The translations under genes and the position numbers were made by a program. From contig NZ_CALISE010000022.1 of assembly GCF_938041965.1 (NCBI RefSeq), positions 58,333 to 122,332 on the forward strand: 64,000 nucleotides of DNA. Direction: 5' to 3'. Every line of letters starts with the position of its first letter. Position 1 is the first letter of the stretch. The stretch comes from an uncultured Mogibacterium sp. GTDB lineage: Bacteria; Bacillota; Clostridia; Peptostreptococcales; Anaerovoracaceae. Below the pieces are notes generated by a model that did no database searches, was not told the origin of the DNA, and saw nothing but the letters and a program-made list of their open reading frames with translations. Of the stretch, positions 27,692 through 35,650 are shown piece by piece.

Positions 27692-28603
27692 TTAATTATT
27701 CAAATCTTCCAGCTTTTTCATCAGAAAGCCCTCTCTTACTCCCGATTCGGAGACAGTTATTTCATCGTAACCTAGTTTGTCCATAATCGTCTTCTGTATA
27801 CACATACCTGTGACAAGTGACTGAACACGCTCTGGCTTTACTTTGAGTAACGTTCTAATAAATTCCCTTTGATTAGTAAAATATAGTTCAAACAGATCGT
27901 CATACTCTCTTGCAGAAAGTGTAGCCGTATTCTTGCTCCTATCAAAAAGCTTATTTGCAAGCTTACATGTAGCTCGGACAGTGCCTCCAATCGCATATAC
28001 ATGTCCTGGTGAAGCTTTAACATCTCCTGGAATACAGAGCTTCAAAAGCAGATTCTCAGTTTCTTCCTTAATCGATGTTAACTCTTCTTCTGTAGGAAAT
28101 ATTCCATCAACATGTCGATGATAAGCATTGAGAGATCCTATTGGCATAGTATCAGCAAAAATTATCTCATCCCCTGTAAATAAAGATATTTCTGTGCTAC
28201 CCCCACCACAATCTGTAAGCATTCCAGTAGCATCTCCGATATCCTTCATTATGCCGTAGTAATCGTATCTAGCCTCATCCTGACCTGTTATTACATCTAC
28301 TTCAAATCCGACTTCATCCTTGATGCGTGCGACAATTTCTTTTTTATTCTTAAGTTCTCTTATGCTTGCAGTAGCTATTGCAAATACGAGGACGTCAGAC
28401 ATTCCGTCTACTGCAATTCTAAACTGTTTGAGTGCGTCAATCATTACTTCTACTCCTTCTGCACTCATCTCATTATCATTTATATATCCAGCAATTCCAC
28501 ATGAAATCTTGTTGCTCATAATCTGACTGAAAGAACTATCAGCCCATATGTTATAAACCGCCATTCTTATCGTGTTAGAACCAATATCAATTATTACGTA
28601 CAT
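27692..28603 (-). CDS. ppx: Exopolyphosphatase / (p)ppGpp pyrophosphatase family
   Basis: This is a member of the Ppx/GppA branch of the ASKHA fold, which removes terminal phosphates from polyphosphate or hydrolyses pppGpp. The 303 residues show the phosphate-1 loop DIGSNTIRMAVY, the phosphate-2 loop TDCGGGSTEISLF and an adenosine-like GGTVR segment. The C-terminal helical/HD extension of the long E. coli enzyme is missing, as in other short Ppx proteins. Pairing with ppk favours polyphosphate as substrate. A good promoter lies 49 bases upstream. Confidence 0.92.
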   Translation of the reverse strand: MYVIIDIGSNTIRMAVYNIWADSSFSQIMSNKISCGIAGYINDNEMSAEGVEVMIDALKQFRIAVDGMSDVLVFAIATASIRELKNKKEIVARIKDEVGFEVDVITGQDEARYDYYGIMKDIGDATGMLTDCGGGSTEISLFTGDEIIFADTMPIGSLNAYHRHVDGIFPTEEELTSIKEETENLLLKLCIPGDVKASPGHVYAIGGTVRATCKLANKLFDRSKNTATLSAREYDDLFELYFTNQREFIRTLLKVKPERVQSLVTGMCIQKTIMDKLGYDEITVSESGVREGFLMKKLEDLNN

Positions 28604-28651
28604 ATATACATTACCCTTCGTGTTTTATTAGTCGTAGTCATTCTAACAAAA

Positions 28652-28680
28652 TTAATAGTATTTATAAACAAAAATCACAA
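28652..28680 (-). promoter_or_regulatory. Promoter of ppx-ppk
   Basis: On the minus strand TTGTGA (28675-28680) and TATTAA (28652-28657) are 17 bases apart, 49 bases before the ppx ATG and just after the lemA terminator. No PhoB-like direct repeats were recognised. Confidence 0.6.
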
Positions 28681-28710
28681 TTTAAAATTTGTTTTTTTGT
28701 TTAATAACAA

Positions 28711-28741
28711 TAAAACAGAGTGCGCACCCATGCACACTCTG
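28711..28741 (-). terminator. Intrinsic terminator after lemA
   Basis: A 10-base-pair stem (CAGAGTGTGC / GCGCACTCTG, one G-T pair) with a 6-base loop is followed by TTTTATTG, 30 bases after the lemA stop. Confidence 0.85.
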
Positions 28742-28771
28742 TATACTAACGATATTAACTTCGATCAATGA

Positions 28772-29335
28772 CTACTTGCTTGTTCCGAAATCTACCTTCA
28801 CATTTTCACGTTCAGCTTCTGACGAAACTTCAAACATTGGCTTCGCTTCATATCCGAACATCCTTGCGATGATTGCTGAAGGAAATACTCTGCATTTTAC
28901 GTTGAACTTCTTTACAACAGCATTGTAGTACTTACGAGAATTAGCGATATCATTCTCAACTGCTTTTAGCTGGTCCATTAGCTCGATAAAGTTCGCATTT
29001 GCCTTTAGATCTGGATACGACTCTGCAACGGCAAACAAGCTTCTTAAAGTACCAGATAGGATATTCTCATTCTCAAGCTTTTCAGCAGTTGTAGAGGAAT
29101 TTCCAACGGCAGATCTAGCTGCTGTCACAGCCTTGAGTGTCTCCGATTCATGAGCAGCATACCCTTTTACAGTCTCAACCAGATTCGGAATGAGATCAAA
29201 TCTCTTCTTGAGATACACATCCATAGTCGAGAAAGCTTCATCACAGCTTACAGCCAGCTTTACAAAGCCATTATATGTAGCAATAACCCATAGTAGCAGA
29301 AGTACGACCACCGCTAAAACTATCCAAATTACCAT
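28772..29335 (-). CDS. lemA: LemA family protein
   Basis: The 187 residues form one N-terminal membrane helix (about 3-23) followed by a long helical bundle. Family motifs are the RFDLIPNLVETVKGYAAHE segment, the AVAESYPDLKAN segment, and RKYYNAVVKKFN with a final FPS. The biochemical role is unsettled. LemA proteins are often encoded with DUF2207 membrane proteins, as here, where the partner lies 122 bases upstream on the same strand. It has its own promoter and terminator. Confidence 0.93.
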   Translation of the reverse strand: MVIWIVLAVVVLLLLWVIATYNGFVKLAVSCDEAFSTMDVYLKKRFDLIPNLVETVKGYAAHESETLKAVTAARSAVGNSSTTAEKLENENILSGTLRSLFAVAESYPDLKANANFIELMDQLKAVENDIANSRKYYNAVVKKFNVKCRVFPSAIIARMFGYEAKPMFEVSSEAERENVKVDFGTSK

Positions 29336-29390
29336 TTTTACACCTCTTCTTTATTAAAAAGCAATAACTATTAATATCTATTGATTCGTT

Positions 29391-29419
29391 ATATTAGCAC
29401 ATCAGTGCACTTACTTCAA
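29391..29419 (-). promoter_or_regulatory. Promoter of lemA
   Basis: On the minus strand TTGAAG (29414-29419) and TAATAT (29391-29396) are 17 bases apart, 56 bases before the lemA ATG. No terminator was seen after the DUF2207 gene, so read-through plus this internal promoter is likely. Confidence 0.6.
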
Positions 29420-29457
29420 CATATGAAACGCACTTAATTAATCTTGTGATACAGCCT

Positions 29458-31482
29458 CTACCAAGAGCCGCCACCACCACCACCGGAGCCTCCGCCAGAG
29501 AAACCACCACCTCCAAATCCGCCGATTCCACCGCCACTATCAGCATGTGCGGCAGCAATTCCAGAATAAGTGCTATGCTGGATGCTGTTCATTATCATAT
29601 TCATCCTCATATAATCGAACGTAGTTGCGTTATATGAGCTGAATCCAGCGTGTTCAGGAATCTTGATGGTATTGAATTTATGTATCCATTTATCCGTTAG
29701 TCCTAGAACATATGCATAAGGCAGAATATCGTAGAAGTAAGAAGGTTCGCTTTCTACAAGTTCATTAATTCTATCTAGCTCAGCAGTTTCTATAAATTCT
29801 TTGAATCCCAATATCTCGCCATAAACCTTGCGGTTGTATTCAGTTCTACTCTGGATATTCGACAATAGGAAAGGCATAGCAACTGTATATACGACGAGTA
29901 TTATTAATAAGTACATCTCCCCTTCACCTTTGCCGGCAAAATACAATGCGTTTATCAGGGTGCTCATATACACAAAATAAATTAATAGCCATATAATAAC
30001 CCTAAAAGTTAAACTGCCAGTACCTAAAGATTTACGATAGAAGAATGCATCATTTAACTTACGAATTATCAGTAGCCATATTGATGCCCAAACACCCAAT
30101 ACGATGATTATTCCGAATACGGCCATTATGCCACTATATTCTGAACCAAACAAAACATCGATGGAACCAGCTCTATATGCACTGAACGCAATGCTAAGCA
30201 TATAACCTATCGCGGCGATAAATGTAGCAAAAATCCCCTTCGCATCCGAAGCAGTAGATACAATAGCCTTATCTCCAGTATATCTGTCCTTTAGCTGCGA
30301 CTTAATCGTGTCATATGACTCTCCGATTGATTTTCCAGACTCTTTTATGCTAATCGTGCTTCCCACCGCCGGAGCAGATTTTTTATCAAATATTGCATTA
30401 TACATTTTCTTTACAAATGCCGGTTCATCGCTCGGTGCTTGTAACGCTTTTATGGTTATTTTTTTCTTCTCCCCTTCAATAATCTGTATATATCCTTTTG
30501 ATGCTAAGTATAGATATAATGAAGTAATGTCCTTTTTATCGATCGCACCATCTGCGAGATATCCGAGCTCAGCTGGTGTTATACCTTCAGGCGGATTGAA
30601 CATTATAGGTGCGACAATATCTGCGTCCTTCTTTCTTGTAACCTTGATATAAATTAATAATATAAGACAGATGACGAGTACTGCAGCATTTGCGACACTA
30701 CTCCATGCTTTACTTGGAGCACCAACCCAGTAACCATTCGGTGTCTTGACCATCAGCGTTACTCCAGAATTAGAGCTTATAGCAGTATCTTCATATGACA
30801 ATGTGTTATTCGCTTTGTCATATGTCCACTTGCTATTATCCTCAGTAGATGAACCATATGAACCTGCATATCCCTTCATCTCGGTGTATTTGAAATCACT
30901 CGGAAGAGAAACTTTGATTGTTGAAGATGCAATCGATGTTTCCCATTCTGACGGAAGTACATCTACGTAAACGTTGTTCTCTTGATTACTTTGTATATAA
31001 TTATAAATTTTATACTTTATAACATATGTTTTCTCACCCGTCACATAGGAATGAGCACTCCCAATCCTGATGTTAACGTAGTTATCCTTAGTTACTTTAA
31101 CATCACCGCCTTCAACGCTGATATCCTTGATTTTATAGTTACTTGCAATAGGAATTTTTCTAATAATTCCATGCTTTGCATATCTAAAATCAACTTTTAT
31201 CGTCTCAGTGAAATCATACGAGTAATCCTTATTAACCTTTACATCTACATCAAAGACCTTTGTGGTATATCCTGACCTTGTATAATCTCGCTCAGCCAAT
31301 GGTGATGCTTGATTTTGATTGTAATAGTTTGAATATGAGCTAGAGTAAGAACTAGAATAAGAATTGTAAGAAGAACTCCCATAAACATCGCTCTTGATAG
31401 CTATACCCATTATAATCATAGATATCACAACCAGAATCAGAGTTATTTTACCCAGCATATTCCTAAATGCATTATGATACAT
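29458..31482 (-). CDS. DUF2207 (YciQ-like) membrane protein
   Basis: A 674-residue membrane protein. An N-terminal hydrophobic segment (12-29) is followed by an unusual Ser/Tyr/Asn-rich stretch (36-58). Next is an extracytoplasmic DUF2207 beta domain (about 65-250) with HGIIRKIPI and WETSIASSTIKVSLP. A membrane helix lies near 262-282. A cytosolic portion and more helices follow (about 420-540), and the C-terminus is glycine-rich, ending GGGGGGSW. Domain order fits the YciQ-type proteins found next to LemA. The function is unknown, and surface or stress roles are only guesses. Confidence 0.88.
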   Translation of the reverse strand: MYHNAFRNMLGKITLILVVISMIIMGIAIKSDVYGSSSYNSYSSSYSSSYSNYYNQNQASPLAERDYTRSGYTTKVFDVDVKVNKDYSYDFTETIKVDFRYAKHGIIRKIPIASNYKIKDISVEGGDVKVTKDNYVNIRIGSAHSYVTGEKTYVIKYKIYNYIQSNQENNVYVDVLPSEWETSIASSTIKVSLPSDFKYTEMKGYAGSYGSSTEDNSKWTYDKANNTLSYEDTAISSNSGVTLMVKTPNGYWVGAPSKAWSSVANAAVLVICLILLIYIKVTRKKDADIVAPIMFNPPEGITPAELGYLADGAIDKKDITSLYLYLASKGYIQIIEGEKKKITIKALQAPSDEPAFVKKMYNAIFDKKSAPAVGSTISIKESGKSIGESYDTIKSQLKDRYTGDKAIVSTASDAKGIFATFIAAIGYMLSIAFSAYRAGSIDVLFGSEYSGIMAVFGIIIVLGVWASIWLLIIRKLNDAFFYRKSLGTGSLTFRVIIWLLIYFVYMSTLINALYFAGKGEGEMYLLIILVVYTVAMPFLLSNIQSRTEYNRKVYGEILGFKEFIETAELDRINELVESEPSYFYDILPYAYVLGLTDKWIHKFNTIKIPEHAGFSSYNATTFDYMRMNMIMNSIQHSTYSGIAAAHADSGGGIGGFGGGGFSGGGSGGGGGGSW

Positions 31483-31517
31483 AGTTAACCCCTTTAGTTT
31501 TAATCATCTAGATTGAT

Positions 31518-31546
31518 ATTATACCAATAAAGTACATCTTTGATAA
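31518..31546 (-). promoter_or_regulatory. Promoter of the DUF2207 gene
   Basis: On the minus strand TTATCA (31541-31546) and TATAAT (31518-31523) are 17 bases apart, and the -10 is extended (TGGTATAAT). It lies 36 bases before the gene, immediately after the pnp terminator. Confidence 0.7.
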
Positions 31547-31549
31547 TAT

Positions 31550-31581
31550 CAAAAAAAGCATAGCGGTAAAACCACTATGCT
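31550..31581 (-). terminator. Intrinsic terminator after pnp
   Basis: An 11-base-pair stem (AGCATAGTGGT / ACCGCTATGCT, one G-T pair) with a 3-base loop is followed by a run of seven T. It ends the rpsO-pnp unit 26 bases after the pnp stop. Confidence 0.92.
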
Positions 31582-31606
31582 CATTTTAATACTTATTTAA
31601 GAAGAA

Positions 31607-33724
31607 TTAGTCTTCTACAAGCTCTTTTCTAGATAGGTTGATTCTATTTTGGTTGTCGATCTCAGTTACCTTGACAACAACCTTGTCTCCGATGTTCATC
31701 ACGTCTTCAACCTTGTCAACTCTGTGGTTAGCAATCTTGGAGATGTGTAGCAATCCTTCCTTACCAGGTAGAATCTCGATAAATGCACCGAAGTTCATTA
31801 TTCTCTTAACTTCTCCCTCATAGGTCTTTCCAACTTCTACATCAGCTGTAAGATACTCAATCATAGACTTAGCCTTAGCAGCACTAGCTTCATCGGAGCT
31901 GTAGATACTGATTAGACCTACATCATCATCAGAGATATCAACCTTGCAGCCTGTCTCTTCCACAATCTTGTTAACATTCTTCCCGCCAGGTCCAATTACT
32001 AGCCTTACCTTGTCAGGGTGCACTCTCATCGAGATGCATCTAGGCGCATAAGGCGATAGCTCAGTTCTTGGTTCAGCAATCTCTTCTAGCATGTTTTCAA
32101 GGATATATGCTCTCCCAACTCTAGCCTGTTCAAGTGCCTGCTCTAGAATCTCTCTAGATAGACCGTGAACCTTGATATCCATCTGAATTGCAGTAATTCC
32201 GTCAGGAGTACCAGTTACCTTGAAGTCCATGTCTCCGAGGAAGTCTTCCATGCCCTGGATATCCGATAGAATTGCATATCTGCTGCTTCCATCTTCTTCG
32301 ACTCTCTCGATTAGACCCATCGCTATTCCTGATACAGGCTTCTTGATTGGAACACCTGCATCCATCAGAGCAAGGCAAGAGCCGCAAGTTGATGCCATCG
32401 AAGATGATCCGTTTGAAGATAGAACCTCTGATACCACTCTGATTGCATATGGGAATTCCTCTTCGCTTGGAATTACAGGAAGAAGCGCTCTCTCAGCGAG
32501 TGCTCCGTGACCGATCTCTCTTCTGCCTGGGCTACGAGGTGGCTTTGGTTCACCTGTAGAATACCCTGGGAAGTTATACTGATGCATGTATCTCTTAGTA
32601 GTTCTATCGATGTCAATGCTATCTAAATCCTGTGCCTCTGATAGAGGTGCAAGTGTAGCGACTGATAGAACCTGGGTCTGACCTCTCTTGAATAGTCCTG
32701 TGCCATGTGCTCTTGGCAGGAATCCTGTCTCTGAAAATAGAGGTCTAATCTCATTAAGTTTTCTATTGTCTGGTCTTACGCCTTCATCAAGAATCATGGA
32801 TCTAACCTGCTCCTTCTTGATAGCGTACAGAACTTCGCCTACTTCCTTATCTCTGTCTTCGAAAATCTCTGCAAAGTGCTCGTGAGTTTCTGTCTCGACC
32901 TTATCCATATTCTCAAGACGCTCAAGCTTATCAAATGTCTTTATCGCTTCAATCATCTTGTCTGTAGCATAAGCACGAACGGCTTCATCAACATCGTCAT
33001 CAGCCTTGAAGACTACGTATTCCATCTTCTCTTTGCCAACTTCCTTAGCAATTTCCTCGATAAATACGCATAACTGCTTGATCTCTTCGTGAGCGAACAT
33101 GATCGCATCAAGCATGTCACTTTCGGAAACTTCATTCGCACCAGCTTCAACCATCATGATAGCTTCCTTAGTTCCAGCGACGGTTAAATCGATGTCTGAC
33201 TTCATTCTCTGCTCATATGTAGGATTGATGATAAGCTCTCCATCCACTCTTCCCACTTTTACAGATCCTGTAGGACCATCCCATGGAATGTCTGATGTAG
33301 CTAGTGCAACAGATGAACCTATCATAGCTGCAACTTCAGGTGAGCAGTCATGATCAACGCTCATAGCTACGGCAACAACTGACACATCATTTCTAAACCC
33401 CTTTGGAAATAGAGGTCTGAGCGGTCTGTCCATAAGCCTAGAAGTTAAAATTCCGTGCTCGCCAGGTCTTCCTTCTCTCTTGATGTATCCGCCAGGAATC
33501 TTTCCTACAGCATACATTTTTTCTTCATAGTCGCAGCTTAAAGGAAAGAAATCAATGTCCTGTCTTGGCTGCTTTGAAGCTGTAGCTGTACAGTTTACAA
33601 CGGTATCTCCATATCTAACTGTAACTTGGCCGTTTGCCTGTTCACAAACCTTTCCAATTTCAAGCTGCAACAGTCTACCGCCTAGTGCTGTTCTAAATGT
33701 GTGATAATCAGTGAATCTTCCCAT
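31607..33724 (-). CDS. pnp: Polynucleotide phosphorylase
   Basis: PNPase is the phosphate-dependent 3'-5' exoribonuclease of the degradosome. Two RNase-PH domains (about 1-215 and 310-535) flank a helical linker. They are followed by a KH domain (RLVIGPGGKN) and an S1 domain (GEVKRIMNFGAFIE). I start at MGRFTDYHTF (33724, 705 residues), preceded by GGAAGGAG at good spacing. Frame extension to 33787 adds 21 non-family residues. It follows rpsO, the usual arrangement. Confidence 0.98.
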   Translation of the reverse strand: MGRFTDYHTFRTALGGRLLQLEIGKVCEQANGQVTVRYGDTVVNCTATASKQPRQDIDFFPLSCDYEEKMYAVGKIPGGYIKREGRPGEHGILTSRLMDRPLRPLFPKGFRNDVSVVAVAMSVDHDCSPEVAAMIGSSVALATSDIPWDGPTGSVKVGRVDGELIINPTYEQRMKSDIDLTVAGTKEAIMMVEAGANEVSESDMLDAIMFAHEEIKQLCVFIEEIAKEVGKEKMEYVVFKADDDVDEAVRAYATDKMIEAIKTFDKLERLENMDKVETETHEHFAEIFEDRDKEVGEVLYAIKKEQVRSMILDEGVRPDNRKLNEIRPLFSETGFLPRAHGTGLFKRGQTQVLSVATLAPLSEAQDLDSIDIDRTTKRYMHQYNFPGYSTGEPKPPRSPGRREIGHGALAERALLPVIPSEEEFPYAIRVVSEVLSSNGSSSMASTCGSCLALMDAGVPIKKPVSGIAMGLIERVEEDGSSRYAILSDIQGMEDFLGDMDFKVTGTPDGITAIQMDIKVHGLSREILEQALEQARVGRAYILENMLEEIAEPRTELSPYAPRCISMRVHPDKVRLVIGPGGKNVNKIVEETGCKVDISDDDVGLISIYSSDEASAAKAKSMIEYLTADVEVGKTYEGEVKRIMNFGAFIEILPGKEGLLHISKIANHRVDKVEDVMNIGDKVVVKVTEIDNQNRINLSRKELVED

Positions 33725-33780
33725 AATTAACAACTCCTTCCTGTTAATCGTACTATTTTTACTAATAAGATTCGCATTGC

Positions 33781-33807
33781 AAGTCAATCATTATATTGGA
33801 TTGACTT
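33781..33807 (-). repeat. Perfect inverted repeat flanking a -10-like box upstream of pnp
   Basis: AAGTCAATC (33781-33789) and GATTGACTT (33799-33807) are exact 9-base inverted copies with a 9-base spacer. On the minus strand the spacer contains TATAAT, and the downstream arm supplies TTGACT, 17 bases before TAGTAA. The arrangement suits a repressor operator over a pnp promoter. It could also be an RNA hairpin in the rpsO-pnp intergenic region, where RNase III sites occur in other bacteria. Confidence 0.5.
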
Positions 33808-33832
33808 CGGGATTATTCCCTCCTATATACAA

Positions 33833-33858
33833 ATAAGCGGGATACATATCCCGCTTAT
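33833..33858 (-). terminator. Hairpin/terminator after rpsO
   Basis: A perfect stem of at least 10 base pairs (ATAAGCGGGA / TCCCGCTTAT) begins 17 bases after the rpsO stop and is followed by TTGTATATA. The T-tract is poor, so it probably attenuates rather than fully stops transcription into pnp. Confidence 0.65.
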
Positions 33859-33875
33859 ATTGTCAGATAATATTA

Positions 33876-34142
33876 CTACTTTCTGAGGCCGAGTCTAGCA
33901 ATAAGTGCTCTGTATCTCTCGATATCAGCATCCTTAAGATACTTGAGTAGATTTCTTCTCTGTCCTACCATCTTAAGAAGACCTCTTCTTGAATGGTAAT
34001 CCTTAGCGTGCTCCTTGAGGTGTCCATTAAGGTCGTTGATTCTGTAAGTTAGAATCGCAACCTGAACCTCTGGGGAACCTGTATCGCCTTCCTTAGTAGC
34101 ATACTCTTTGATAATTTCCTGCTTCTTTTCCTTTGTAAGCAT
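33876..34142 (-). CDS. rpsO: 30S ribosomal protein S15
   Basis: S15 is a primary binder of the central domain of 16S rRNA. The 88 residues are full length, with EGDTGSPEVQVAILT, LKEHAKDYHSRRGLL and the LLKYLK segment. AGGAGGAG precedes the ATG. Its own promoter and an 80-base structured leader suggest feedback by S15 on its mRNA. Confidence 0.98.
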   Translation of the reverse strand: MLTKEKKQEIIKEYATKEGDTGSPEVQVAILTYRINDLNGHLKEHAKDYHSRRGLLKMVGQRRNLLKYLKDADIERYRALIARLGLRK

Positions 34143-34230
34143 CGTTTCTCCTCCTATTTGTCATCCGCCCTCACATCGCCACCGTTCGGAGCAACGTGTA
34201 GCCGAAGCAAGGGTAAAAAAAATTACTTTG
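34143..34230 (-). promoter_or_regulatory. Candidate S15 autoregulatory leader RNA
   Basis: In the rpsO 5' leader (minus strand) CCCTT pairs with GAGGG to close a domain that contains a TTCGG/CCGAA stem and an alternative CGTT/AACG hairpin, ending just before the AGGAGG site. S15 leaders in several bacteria fold into junctions that mimic the S15 site on 16S rRNA. That this is one is inferred from position and helix pattern, without a covariance search. Confidence 0.5.
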
Positions 34231-34232
34231 TT

Positions 34233-34261
34233 ATACTATCATACATACGTGCATCTGTCTA
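34233..34261 (-). promoter_or_regulatory. Promoter of rpsO
   Basis: On the minus strand TAGACA (34256-34261) and TAGTAT (34233-34238) are 17 bases apart. An overlapping TATAAC at 34230-34235 is an alternative -10. Transcription from here yields the structured rpsO leader, so rpsO does not depend on read-through from the cassette upstream. Confidence 0.5.
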
Positions 34262-34274
34262 GTTTTCGAGCAAA

Positions 34275-34958
34275 TTACTTTAGTGAATTCAGATACGCTT
34301 TCGTGTCATCGTTAATCCTATAGCTCTCTTTTGCCTTTTGAATGGTTTTGCGATGCACCCATTCATCTAACCTTTTGCTCTCAATATATGGGATCGTTTC
34401 GTCATATTGCTTAGCAAGTGCAGTTGCGAAGTACCACGCCTGCATCATCCTCACATAATATTCATCAGATTTAACTCCCGCCACCCATTCCAGATATTGT
34501 GGATCAAACGCATCATCGAGATAGAACTCCAGCAGTACTCCAATTCCAAATCTAACGGTATAAGTATCACCCGATGAAATCCATCTCTTAACTTCATTTT
34601 CAAGTTTATTCAGATTACCATTGAATGCTTTCTTAAAACTGAGCAAATCACAGGTTGCCCAGTTATCTACATATGGAAGCAGCTTATCTATTTCACTTAA
34701 AGCCTCTTCATAGTCACTTATCATACAGATGATCATCCCATGGAGATTAAGCTCTTCATAATACTCGTGAGGAAGGTTTCTTATAAACTCTCCATAATCG
34801 CCAGATTTAAAAACTCCCTTTGCGAGCTTCCTCAGTGCTGGAATTCTAACTCCTATTACTGTATCCGGATCAACCCCTGGAATTAGCTTGCAATGGAATT
34901 TCTTATAATCTATGTCTTGCATATCAAAAAGCTTGCTTCTAATCTCTTTTATCTTCAC
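34275..34958 (-). CDS. AlkD-like DNA alkylation repair protein (HEAT-like repeats)
   Basis: The 227 residues match the AlkD family of DNA glycosylases, all-helical HEAT-like proteins that excise bulky or alkylated bases. Diagnostic segments are GVRIPALRKLAK, the VDNWATCD segment with the conserved Trp and Asp, and WYFATALAKQYDE near the end. It starts with GTG after AAGGA and overlaps the DUF1275 gene by 20 bases, so it is the last member of the cassette between ribF and rpsO. Activity on a particular lesion cannot be inferred. Confidence 0.88.
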   Translation of the reverse strand: MKIKEIRSKLFDMQDIDYKKFHCKLIPGVDPDTVIGVRIPALRKLAKGVFKSGDYGEFIRNLPHEYYEELNLHGMIICMISDYEEALSEIDKLLPYVDNWATCDLLSFKKAFNGNLNKLENEVKRWISSGDTYTVRFGIGVLLEFYLDDAFDPQYLEWVAGVKSDEYYVRMMQAWYFATALAKQYDETIPYIESKRLDEWVHRKTIQKAKESYRINDDTKAYLNSLK

Positions 34959-35637
34959 GGCATTTCCTTTCGATGCTCTTACTATTGAAGAACATCATTA
35001 TATTAGCGATGAGTAATAGCAGTACAACTATGAACGCTGCCGATTCATGAATTCTTCGCGTAAAGAAGTCCCCGATGATTGCCCCGCATATAAAAAACAT
35101 TATGCATCCATAGTAATGAAGACTCTTTCGTATATAATTAAAATCCTTTGTCGCCATGTACATATTTATATTCATGGTTCCTGTCTTGAGGTTTCCCGTG
35201 CACATCGTAGTAGATATAGTGTATCCACGTACTTTTGCAAAAGTGACAACCTGAATGCCACACGTTAACGATATTAGTGAGTTTGCAAGTAGGTTATACT
35301 CCTGCGGTAGGAATCCTGCTACAAACATAGCAAGGATTTCAAAACAAATAGTGACCTGACGCCAATGAAGTCTAGTCGGTCTATTTTTTCGAATTATTTT
35401 TACGTGCTGGGAAATCATAACTCCCCCTGCAAATGAAACTATAGGTATTAGGTAATGAAATATATTTCGTATGTTGTGATTACCTAAGCTGATTGCAAGC
35501 AGTACGATGTTGCCAGTTGCAGCGTTAGCAAAAACTCCACCCCTGCAGGTATATGAATAAGCATCCATAAATCCACCGCATATTGCAAGCAGTATTCCTA
35601 TTCTCATTGATTCAGAAGTTTCAAACTCCTTTTTCAT
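34939..35637 (-). CDS. DUF1275 (YoaK-like) membrane protein
   Basis: A 232-residue multi-span protein. About six hydrophobic helices are seen, with family motifs GGFMDAYSYTCRGGVFANAATGN, split here only by function, and a LKTGTMNIN segment. DUF1275 proteins have no settled function. I start at MKKEFETSES (35637), which has GGGGGAA just upstream. Longer in-frame starts would run back into the LRR gene. It lies 13 bases after that gene's stop and overlaps the AlkD-like gene, so the genes are co-translated. Confidence 0.88.
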   Translation of the reverse strand: MKKEFETSESMRIGILLAICGGFMDAYSYTCRGGVFANAATGNIVLLAISLGNHNIRNIFHYLIPIVSFAGGVMISQHVKIIRKNRPTRLHWRQVTICFEILAMFVAGFLPQEYNLLANSLISLTCGIQVVTFAKVRGYTISTTMCTGNLKTGTMNINMYMATKDFNYIRKSLHYYGCIMFFICGAIIGDFFTRRIHESAAFIVVLLLLIANIMMFFNSKSIERKCREDKRD

Positions 35638-35650
35638 ATTTCCCCCTACT

